From NCBI GenBank assembly GCA_002320815.1, contig DCLA01000120.1:3864-67863 (forward strand): a stretch of DNA of 64,000 bases, in the 5' to 3' direction. The number at the start of each line of letters is the position of its first letter. Within the stretch, counting starts at the first letter, position 1. This document shows positions 15,708 to 22,629 of the stretch, piece by piece. The notes beneath the pieces are model-generated. The model saw only the letters and a program-made list of their open reading frames with translations. It was not told the DNA's origin and did not search any database. A program made the translations under genes and the position numbers. The stretch is from Myxococcales bacterium UBA1660 (GTDB lineage: Bacteria > Myxococcota_A > Polyangia > Polyangiales > Houyiibacteriaceae).

Positions 15708-15731
15708 CGCCACCTCTTGGAGGGGAAGACC

Positions 15732-16319
15732 ATGTCCCGACGCATCCGCGTCCTACTCACATTCGCGCTCGCGCTCGCCATGGGTGGCTTGGGCTTCGCC
15801 GTCGCTCAGGACGGCGAGGGCACCGAGACCACGAGCGGCGCAGCCGAAGAGGCTGGCCTAGACGCCACGCAGCGCGCCAATCTCAGCCCGCAGGAGCAGA
15901 TGGCGGAGGCCCAGCAGGTCGTGGAGCGCGGCAACGCGATCAGCCGGCAGGTCTCTTCCATGCTCGACGAGGCTCGCCAGGAGCGCGACATCATCCGCGT
16001 CACCTGCCTCAACGACAAGCTGACGCAGATCAACGCGAACCTCCGAACCGCCGTCAACCGAGCCGACGCCCTCGAGGACGCGGTCGAGGCTCAGGACACG
16101 CCCCGTCAGAACCACGAGTTCACGGTGGTCACCGTGCTCGCGCAGAAGCTTCAGACCCTCGAGCGCGAGGCTCAGCAGTGCATCGGGGAGGACATCTTCG
16201 AGACCGGCGCGACCAGCGTCACGACCGAGGTGCCCGACGACACCGTGAATCCCGAGGACTTGCCGGATACTCCGGTGAACTCGCCGGTGTTCCCATCGCC
16301 CATCAGTCCCATCTCCTGA
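15732..16319 (+). CDS. Exported protein opening the polysaccharide operon
   Basis: A 195-residue protein. The ATG at 15732 is preceded by TTGGAGGGGAAGACC, an excellent ribosome site, and starts a signal peptide (MSRRIRVLLTFALALAMG, ending FAVAQ). The mature protein is helical and charged (PQEQMAEAQQVVERGNA, SMLDEARQERDIIRVTC, NANLRTAVNRADALEDA) with two cysteines about 57 residues apart, and ends in an acidic Pro-rich tail. No enzymatic motif is visible. It is 13 nt ahead of the outer-membrane barrel gene and driven by the strong promoter, so it is probably a periplasmic partner of the export apparatus. The family is not recognised beyond resemblance to hypothetical proteins at the head of myxobacterial exopolysaccharide loci. 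Confidence 0.75.
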   Translation: MSRRIRVLLTFALALAMGGLGFAVAQDGEGTETTSGAAEEAGLDATQRANLSPQEQMAEAQQVVERGNAISRQVSSMLDEARQERDIIRVTCLNDKLTQINANLRTAVNRADALEDAVEAQDTPRQNHEFTVVTVLAQKLQTLEREAQQCIGEDIFETGATSVTTEVPDDTVNPEDLPDTPVNSPVFPSPISPIS

Positions 16320-16332
16320 GCAGGTCCTGCTG

Positions 16333-17673
16333 ATGCTTTTTGCACATCGTCTGGCGTGGGTCACGTCAGTGGCACTCCTCATCCTGTCGTCGACCTCCGT
16401 CGAGGCGCAGGGCTGGATGTCCGACCGTTCTCGGAGAGAAGGTCCGGGCTTTCGCATAGGTAATCTGGAACTCCATCCCGGATTGGGGATCGAGGGCGGG
16501 TACGACACGAACGTCTTCTACGAGGATCAAGACCCGCAGAGCTCGTTCCTCCTGCGACTCACCGCGCACGTCGACGTCGCGACCCTCGGGCCCCAGCGGC
16601 GCGCGGAGGGCGAGACCCGCGAGGGCGAGGAGCCGGCGCAGCGAAACATCGATTTTCGCGCCGGTGCCGCAGCCTCGTACTACCACTTCTTCATCGATCA
16701 GGCCCGGGACAACGTAGCTGCCGATGCGTACCTGGCTGCTACGATCAACCCGCAAGGCCGCTTCAGCTTCTACGTCCACGATGAGTTCTCCCGGACGATC
16801 CGGCCGTTCATCGACCGGGCGCCGGACACGGACGGTGAGGTTCCGACCTATGCCCGGAACCGGAACGTGGCTGGAGCCGAGCTTCGTCTCCAGTCGGCCG
16901 GCGGCGTGTTGAAGGGATCGCTCGGCTACGACTATACGCTGGACCACTTCCAGGACGACATCTTCGCCTACGTCAACAGCCATCAGCACGAGATGCGTCT
17001 GCAGATGTCCTGGCGCTTCCTTCCGGAGACGGCCCTCATCAGCGTCACTCAGGCGACCCGCCAGAACTACTACAACGACGACGGGTCGGTGCCCGCCGCG
17101 TCACTTCTCGATGACCACTGGCGGATCGGAAGCAAGATCGGCCTGAACGGAGCGGTGACTCGTACGTTGGCGTTCACGGCGTTGGTCGGATACGCGGGCG
17201 GCTTCTACGACGTCGCAGATGACTTCGACAACGTCGAGGTGATGGCGGGCCTCAAGTGGCGCCCTCGGGAGACCATCAGTGCGGGAATCGGCTATGACCG
17301 TCGTTTTCAGCCCTCCTTCATCGGCAACTTCCAGCGACGGGACCGCATCTACCTCAACGGCCAGATGCTTCTCGGCGGCGCGTTCCTGCTCGGGGCAGAC
17401 TTGGCTCTCGCCTTTGCGGAGACCGGTCTCGCGCTGACCGACGACGGGGAGCTACTGGGCAACTCGGACACCCGGAAGGACATCTACTTCACCGCGACGC
17501 TGTACAGCGAGTACCGGTTCACCGACTGGCTCGGGGTGACCGCGAGCATCGGCTACTACGGCGACTTCACGGACTACGAGTACACGTTCGACACCGGTGG
17601 TGCCGCGATCCCCGACCCGGGTGGCGGGTACCAGAAGTTCGAGGCGTGGCTCGGCCTTCGCGCCTTCTACTGA
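16333..17673 (+). CDS. Outer-membrane beta-barrel protein of polysaccharide export
   Basis: A 446-residue protein with a signal peptide ending VEAQ (about 26). From there on the sequence alternates polar and hydrophobic residues with many aromatic girdle residues: LELHPGLGIEGGYDTNV, FSFYVHDEFSRTIRPF, EMRLQMSWRFLPETALI, ETISAGIGYDRRFQPSF. It ends with FEAWLGLRAFY, where the terminal aromatic is the outer-membrane insertion signal. Barrels of this type lie beside polysaccharide export genes; in Myxococcus the Wzp barrels serve as the outer-membrane pore for short OPX proteins that lack their own membrane-spanning helix. The next gene is exactly such a short OPX protein, which supports that role here. 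Confidence 0.82.
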   Translation: MLFAHRLAWVTSVALLILSSTSVEAQGWMSDRSRREGPGFRIGNLELHPGLGIEGGYDTNVFYEDQDPQSSFLLRLTAHVDVATLGPQRRAEGETREGEEPAQRNIDFRAGAAASYYHFFIDQARDNVAADAYLAATINPQGRFSFYVHDEFSRTIRPFIDRAPDTDGEVPTYARNRNVAGAELRLQSAGGVLKGSLGYDYTLDHFQDDIFAYVNSHQHEMRLQMSWRFLPETALISVTQATRQNYYNDDGSVPAASLLDDHWRIGSKIGLNGAVTRTLAFTALVGYAGGFYDVADDFDNVEVMAGLKWRPRETISAGIGYDRRFQPSFIGNFQRRDRIYLNGQMLLGGAFLLGADLALAFAETGLALTDDGELLGNSDTRKDIYFTATLYSEYRFTDWLGVTASIGYYGDFTDYEYTFDTGGAAIPDPGGGYQKFEAWLGLRAFY

Positions 17674-17688
17674 GTAGAGCAGAAGTCT

Positions 17689-18273
17689 ATGCGTTCGCTT
17701 CTCACAGGGACACTGCTCCTGCTGTGGGCCAGCGCGTGTCACCCCGAACCCCCGGTGACCTCCCGAGCGGCGGTCGATGACCTGACGGCACTCGGCCCGG
17801 GCGACACGTTCGACGTCCGGGTCTATGGGGAAGAGGACCTGTCTGCGACCTATCGGGTCGCGCAAGACGGCACGATCGACTTTCCGTTCGTGGGTCGTAT
17901 CCATGTCGAAGGGCGAGAGCCCACGGAGGTGGCGGACGCCATCGCCGTGGCTCTTCGCGACGGGGAGATCCTGGTAGCTCCGCAGGTTTCGGTCCTCATC
18001 AAGGAATCCGAGTCGCGTGTCGTGAGCGTGATGGGAGCCGTGGCTTCCTCGGGAACGTTCCCCATGCGTTCGGGGCTGACCGTGGTTCAGGCGATCAGCC
18101 TGGCGGGGGGGTTCTCGCCGCTGGCGAATCGCAACGAGACCGTCGTGACGCGACGGGTCAACGGCGAGCTGAAACGCCACCTCGTTCGAGTCGACGACAT
18201 CTCCCGCGGTCGCGCGGAGGACTTCCTCCTCCGGTCCGGTGACATCGTTTTCGTTCCCGAGAGGCTCTTCTGA
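17689..18273 (+). CDS. Short polysaccharide export lipoprotein (OPX/Wza family)
   Basis: A 194-residue protein. The signal sequence ends in the lipobox ASAC (Cys at 17). The Poly_export domain covers about 30-110 (LGPGDTFDVRVYGEEDL, DGTIDFPFVGRIHVEG), and one SLBB domain follows (about 115-190: VVSVMGAVASSGTFPM, LTVVQAISLAGGFSPLA, LRSGDIVFVPERLF). It stops directly after the SLBB domain. Wza has about 379 residues, with further SLBB units and the C-terminal helix that makes the outer-membrane pore; both are missing here. This is a minimal OPX protein that would need a separate pore, most likely the barrel encoded 15 nt upstream. The 3' end lies 28 nt before the dehydrogenase. Confidence 0.93.
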   Translation: MRSLLTGTLLLLWASACHPEPPVTSRAAVDDLTALGPGDTFDVRVYGEEDLSATYRVAQDGTIDFPFVGRIHVEGREPTEVADAIAVALRDGEILVAPQVSVLIKESESRVVSVMGAVASSGTFPMRSGLTVVQAISLAGGFSPLANRNETVVTRRVNGELKRHLVRVDDISRGRAEDFLLRSGDIVFVPERLF

Positions 18274-18301
18274 GCCGTCAAACTGAGAGTTCCTGAGAAA
18301 T

Positions 18302-19576
18302 ATGTCCGAGAAAATTGCAGTCGTTGGCTTGGGCTACGTTGGGCTGCCGGTGGCGCTCGCTTTCGCCCGCAAGAACGAAGGCGTGATCGGTTTCGACATC
18401 GACCACACCCGTGTTCGGGAGTTGCGCGAGGGGCACGACCGAACCCACGAGGTCGAGGACGGGGACCTCGCCTCCTCGACCATATCGTTCACGGCCGACG
18501 AAGCCGACCTCCGTGACGCCACGGTCTACGTGGTCGCGGTGCCGACCCCCATCGATGAGAGCCGCCGGCCCGATCTTCGAGCGCTCAAGGGAGCGTCGGA
18601 GTTGGTCTCGCGCGTCCTGGGTAAGGGCGACCTCGTGGTCTACGAGTCGACCGTGTTCCCGGGAGCCACGCGGGATGTGTGCCTGCCGATCCTGGCGGAG
18701 GGGTCGGGGCTGGCGGAAGCCGATTTCGAACTCGGGTACTCTCCCGAGCGCATCAATCCGGGCGACAAGGTTCATCGGCTGGAGACCATCGTGAAGGTCG
18801 TGAGCGGGTCGACACCTGCGGCGCTCGAGCGAGTCGCCAGCCTCTACGACACCATCGTCGACGCAGGGGTACACCGAGCCGCGACGCTCGAGACCGCGGA
18901 AGCGGCCAAGGTGATCGAGAACACGCAGCGCGACCTCAACATCGCTTTGATGAACGAGTTGGCGCTGATCTTCGACAAGCTCGACATCCGAACGGCGGAC
19001 GTCCTGGCTGCCGCCGGGACCAAGTGGAACTTCCTTCCGTTCACCCCGGGACTCGTCGGGGGCCACTGCATCGGGGTCGACCCCTACTACTTGACCGCGA
19101 AGGCCGAGAGTCTCGGGTACGACCCGCAGGTCATCTTGGCCGGGCGTCGAATCAACGACTCGATGGGCGAGCGAATCGCTCAGCGCTGCGTGAAGCTCTT
19201 GGTCGGGAGCGGCCTCTTCGAGAAGGGCGCGAAGGTCGCGGTCATGGGCCTCACGTTCAAGGAGAACGTTCCGGACCTCCGGAACAGCCGGGTCCCCGAC
19301 ATCATCGATGAGCTCCGCTCCTTCGGTCTCGAGGTGCTCGTCCACGATCCCCTCGCCGATGCAGACGAGGCCAAGCACGAGTACGGAGTCGAGCTCGTCC
19401 AGCGCGAGGCCATCGAAGGAGTCGACGCGATGATCCTGGCGGTGCCGCACGAGGCGTACCGCAGCGATCTCGGTGGTTTGCAGAGTAGCGTGCGAGATGG
19501 CGGGGTGCTCCTCGACGTCAAGTCGATGATGTCACCCCAGGATGCCGATTCGCGCCTCACCTATTGGAGTCTTTGA
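18302..19576 (+). CDS. UDP-N-acetylhexosamine 6-dehydrogenase (TviB/WbpO type)
   Basis: A 424-residue NAD-dependent enzyme oxidising C6 of a UDP-sugar to the uronic acid. The N-terminal Rossmann motif is VGLGYVGLPVALAFARK; the middle domain carries ESTVFPGATRDV and YSPERINPGD; the active-site loop reads GLVGGHCIGVDPYYLT with the catalytic Cys; the C-terminal domain carries MGLTFKENVPDLRNSR. The YSPERINPGD and GGHCIGVDPYYLT signatures are those of TviB/WbpO (UDP-GlcNAc or UDP-GalNAc 6-dehydrogenase) rather than glucose 6-dehydrogenase. A C4-epimerase follows 2 nt later, as in wbpO-wbpP/tviB-tviC pairs, so the product may be UDP-GalNAcA or UDP-GlcNAcA. The exact substrate is not settled by sequence. 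Confidence 0.92.
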   Translation: MSEKIAVVGLGYVGLPVALAFARKNEGVIGFDIDHTRVRELREGHDRTHEVEDGDLASSTISFTADEADLRDATVYVVAVPTPIDESRRPDLRALKGASELVSRVLGKGDLVVYESTVFPGATRDVCLPILAEGSGLAEADFELGYSPERINPGDKVHRLETIVKVVSGSTPAALERVASLYDTIVDAGVHRAATLETAEAAKVIENTQRDLNIALMNELALIFDKLDIRTADVLAAAGTKWNFLPFTPGLVGGHCIGVDPYYLTAKAESLGYDPQVILAGRRINDSMGERIAQRCVKLLVGSGLFEKGAKVAVMGLTFKENVPDLRNSRVPDIIDELRSFGLEVLVHDPLADADEAKHEYGVELVQREAIEGVDAMILAVPHEAYRSDLGGLQSSVRDGGVLLDVKSMMSPQDADSRLTYWSL

Positions 19577-19578
19577 CG

Positions 19579-20586
19579 ATGGAGCAGTCGACGGTTGGCG
19601 AGGGACCCGTACTGGTCACCGGGGCGGCGGGCTTCATCGGGTTTCACCTCTCCCGGGTCCTACTCGCCCGTGGTGACCGGGTCATCGGGGTGGACTGTGT
19701 CAACGACTACTACGACCCCGCATTGAAGCGAGCGCGCCTCGAGATCTTGAACGAAAACGAGGGCTTCGACTTCCACGAGATCGACATCGCCGACGCCGGC
19801 GCCCTTGGCGAGGTCTTCGAAGGGGCACGACCCGCCCGGGTGGTGAACCTCGCCGCCCAGGCCGGCGTTCGCTACTCTCTCACCCATCCCGAGGCCTACG
19901 TCCACAGCAACCTCGTGGGCTTCGCGAACATCCTCGAAGCCAGTCGTCGTCACGACGTAGGACACCTCGTCTACGCATCCTCGAGCTCCGTCTACGGCGG
20001 CACCAAAGAGCTGCCCTTCCACGAAGGCCAGAACGTGGACCACCCGCTGAGCCTCTATGCGGCGAGTAAGAAGTCGAACGAGCTCATGGCCCATGTCTAC
20101 AGCCACCTCTTTCGGCTGCCGACCACGGGCTTGCGGTTCTTCACCGTGTACGGCCCGTGGGGGCGTCCGGACATGGCCCTCTTCCTGTTCACCAAGGCCA
20201 TCCTCGCGGGTGAACCCATCAAGGTGTTCAACCACGGGGACATGACCCGGGACTTCACCTATGTGGACGACATCGTGGAGGGCGTGGTTCGGGTGCTCGA
20301 CCGCCCGCCATGCGTCGAGGAGACGCCACTGGGACCGTACCGGCTGTTCAACATCGGAAACAACGCGCCGGTCAAGCTCATGGACATGATCGGAGCGGTC
20401 GAGGAAGCCCTCGGCCGCGAGGCTGTGAAGACCATGCTGCCCATTCAGCCCGGAGACGTTCCAGCGACCTACGCCGATGTCGCAGCGCTCGAGCGAGTCA
20501 CCGGCTTCCGCCCGCAGACGCCGCTCCGGGACGGGATCGCACGGTTCGTCGATTGGTATCGGCGGTACTACGACATCGAGGGATGA
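19579..20586 (+). CDS. Nucleotide-uronic acid 4-epimerase (SDR family)
   Basis: A 335-residue extended SDR enzyme. The ATG at 19579 follows TTGGAGTCTTTGACG and begins just after the previous stop. It has the NAD motif TGAAGFIGFHL, the VNDYYDPALKRARLE segment diagnostic of UDP-glucuronate 4-epimerases, ASSSSVYGG and the catalytic YAASK (Tyr/Lys), then FTVYGPWGRPDMALF. It interconverts UDP-GlcA and UDP-GalA or, given its partner, the N-acetylated uronates. Coupling to the TviB/WbpO-type dehydrogenase suggests the two act in sequence. A 78-nt gap separates it from the dehydratase gene. Confidence in the family is high; in the substrate it is moderate. Confidence 0.9.
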   Translation: MEQSTVGEGPVLVTGAAGFIGFHLSRVLLARGDRVIGVDCVNDYYDPALKRARLEILNENEGFDFHEIDIADAGALGEVFEGARPARVVNLAAQAGVRYSLTHPEAYVHSNLVGFANILEASRRHDVGHLVYASSSSVYGGTKELPFHEGQNVDHPLSLYAASKKSNELMAHVYSHLFRLPTTGLRFFTVYGPWGRPDMALFLFTKAILAGEPIKVFNHGDMTRDFTYVDDIVEGVVRVLDRPPCVEETPLGPYRLFNIGNNAPVKLMDMIGAVEEALGREAVKTMLPIQPGDVPATYADVAALERVTGFRPQTPLRDGIARFVDWYRRYYDIEG

Positions 20587-20664
20587 ACGGATGCGGTTCC
20601 CCCGGACACGAAGGAGCGTGACTCTCCACGCCCGATTCGTTCGATCCTCCCATCGGGGGGGCCA

Positions 20665-22629
20665 ATGAGCCGTCGTGTAGCCCGGCTGTCCCAGATGGTC
20701 GTCGACCTACTGGTGTTGACGTTCGCGTTCGCCCTCGCGTTCCTCATTCGCTTCGACTGGCGTCCGCCAGCCGACATGGTCGGGCGGATTTTCCTGGTCC
20801 TGCCGTACGCGGTGCTCTTCGAGTACGTCGTTCTCCGGATGCTCGGGGTCCACCGGTTCTCGTGGCGCTACGTGGGTCTCCGGGAGAGCGTGCGAATTCT
20901 GATCGCGGCCGGTCTGTGGAGTGTCGGGCTGGTCATCGCTCGGCTCTTCTTCGGCGAACTTCAGGGCCAATACCCCTTCTTTCGGCACGGAGTGGTGCCA
21001 TTGGGTGCGCTCGCGATGAATTTCGTTCTGTCGTTCCTGGGGATCACGGGGGTGCGCGCCGCTCGCCGAGTCCTGGGCGAGCGACGGGACGCCAGCGAGA
21101 CGATGCGGTCGAACTCCATCGCCCCCAGGTCCCGGACGCGAGTCCGGACGATGCTCGTCGGCGCCGGCCAAGCAGGGTTCATGGTCGCTCGGGAGCTAGG
21201 GGCGCGCCCCGAGCTCGGTCTCGAAGCCGTCGGGTTCATCGATGACGACGAGACCAAGGTCGGCTCGGTCATTCACGGAGTTCCGGTACTCGGTCGCACC
21301 ACGGACCTCGCGCGGCTCTGCCAGGAACACGACGCGAGCGACGTGCTGATCACGATGGCCAACGTCCCTGGCTCGGCCATCCGCCGCATTCGGCGCCTGT
21401 GCGAGGAGGCCGGAATCACGCCGAAGATCATCCCTGGGCTTTACGAGATCGTGGGCGGGGACCTCAACCTGACTCGGATCCGAGACGTCGCCCTCGAAGA
21501 CTTGCTCCGGCGTGAGCCCGTTCAGCTCGATGAGGCCTCCATCGCCGAGTACATCTCGGGCCGGACGGCTTTGGTTACGGGAGCAGGTGGGAGCATCGGC
21601 TCCGAGCTGTGCCGTCAGGTGGCGCGTTTCGCGCCTCGACAGCTGGTTCTGGTTGAGCAAGCGGAGAACGCGCTCTTCGAAATTCACCGAGAGCTGCGCG
21701 CCCTCGCACCGGACGTCGAGATCGTCCCGTGTATCGCCGACGTCACCGACGTGGAGCGTATCGACGGGGTGTTCACGCGCTTTCGGCCCGACGCGGTCTT
21801 CCACGCCGCCGCTCACAAGCACGTGCCGATGATGGAGGCCAATCCGGGCGAGGCGATCAAGAACAACGTCTTCGGTTCGAAGAACGTCGCTGATGCGGCC
21901 CATCGGCACGGGTGCGATGTGCTGGTGATGGTGAGCACCGACAAGGCGGTCAACCCCACGTCGATCATGGGCGCCACGAAGCGCGTCGCCGAACTCTACG
22001 TCCAGAGCGTCGCCGCCCGGAGCGAGACTCGTTTCGTCACCGTGCGCTTCGGCAACGTCCTGGGCTCGAACGGAAGCGTGGTGCCGATCTTCAAGCAGCA
22101 GATCAGCCGGGGAGGGCCGGTCACCGTCACCCACCCCGATATGCAGCGGTACTTCATGACGATCCCGGAAGCATCCCAGCTCATCCTGCAGGCGGGATCG
22201 CTCGGTACGAGTGGCGATATCATGGTCCTCGACATGGGTGAGCCGGTGAAGATCGTCGACTTGGCCCGAGACCTCATCTCTCTGTCGGGAGTGGGGGGCG
22301 AGGGCGTGGAGATCGAGTTCACCGGGGTCCGGCCCGGAGAGAAGCTCTTCGAGGAGCTGGCGACCGACGCCGAGCACGCCGAGAAGACTCGGCACCCCAA
22401 GATCTTCGTGGGGCGCACTCCACGACTCGATCTGGACCGCGTCCGCCGGGGAGTCGAACACCTGGAGCGGGTATCCACGGCGGACCGGAACTCGGTCCGC
22501 GACGCACTGCGAGAGCTGGTGCCCGAGATGCAGCAGCCCGCCGACGAGCCCACGGAAGCGAAGCCCGCAACCAAGGCACGTCTGTTCGTGGCACGAGCCA
22601 CTCATGGACCGGCCGCAGAACCGGCCTAG
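20665..22629 (+). CDS. Membrane-bound UDP-sugar 4,6-dehydratase (WbpM/FlaA1/CapD family)
   Basis: A 654-residue protein. About four to five membrane helices occupy residues 1-135. A Rossmann-like domain follows (about 165-290; RTMLVGAGQAGFMVAREL, then GFIDDDETKVGSVI), then the catalytic SDR domain: TGAGGSIGSELCRQV, VFHAAAHKHVPMMEANP, MVSTDKAVNPTSIMGATKR. In place of the classical Tyr-x3-Lys it has the M-x3-K of the WbpM type. It makes UDP-4-keto-6-deoxy-GlcNAc, precursor of QuiNAc, FucNAc or diamino sugars. A 4-keto reductase candidate sits at 33444-34394. The ATG at 20665 is preceded by a run of seven G (20655-20661) that also serves as the ribosome site. Its last 26 nt overlap the next gene. 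Confidence 0.94.
   Translation: MSRRVARLSQMVVDLLVLTFAFALAFLIRFDWRPPADMVGRIFLVLPYAVLFEYVVLRMLGVHRFSWRYVGLRESVRILIAAGLWSVGLVIARLFFGELQGQYPFFRHGVVPLGALAMNFVLSFLGITGVRAARRVLGERRDASETMRSNSIAPRSRTRVRTMLVGAGQAGFMVARELGARPELGLEAVGFIDDDETKVGSVIHGVPVLGRTTDLARLCQEHDASDVLITMANVPGSAIRRIRRLCEEAGITPKIIPGLYEIVGGDLNLTRIRDVALEDLLRREPVQLDEASIAEYISGRTALVTGAGGSIGSELCRQVARFAPRQLVLVEQAENALFEIHRELRALAPDVEIVPCIADVTDVERIDGVFTRFRPDAVFHAAAHKHVPMMEANPGEAIKNNVFGSKNVADAAHRHGCDVLVMVSTDKAVNPTSIMGATKRVAELYVQSVAARSETRFVTVRFGNVLGSNGSVVPIFKQQISRGGPVTVTHPDMQRYFMTIPEASQLILQAGSLGTSGDIMVLDMGEPVKIVDLARDLISLSGVGGEGVEIEFTGVRPGEKLFEELATDAEHAEKTRHPKIFVGRTPRLDLDRVRRGVEHLERVSTADRNSVRDALRELVPEMQQPADEPTEAKPATKARLFVARATHGPAAEPA

Larger units (their letters stand above)
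15414..15731. other. Structured intergenic region before the polysaccharide operon
   Basis: 318 bp without a gene. It contains an intrinsic-terminator-like hairpin (15437-15460), three overlapping 7-nt arms (15481-15509), a 10-bp inverted repeat (15542-15574), a 6-bp hairpin CGGAAA/TTTCCG (15576-15591), a palindromic stretch (15652-15672) and a near-consensus promoter (15680-15707). Confidence 0.7.

Noticed and set aside
13866..15713. 615-codon antisense frame over the TonB-type gene
   Set aside because: Shadow; the plus-strand gene has clear FHA-like, membrane and TonB-like parts.
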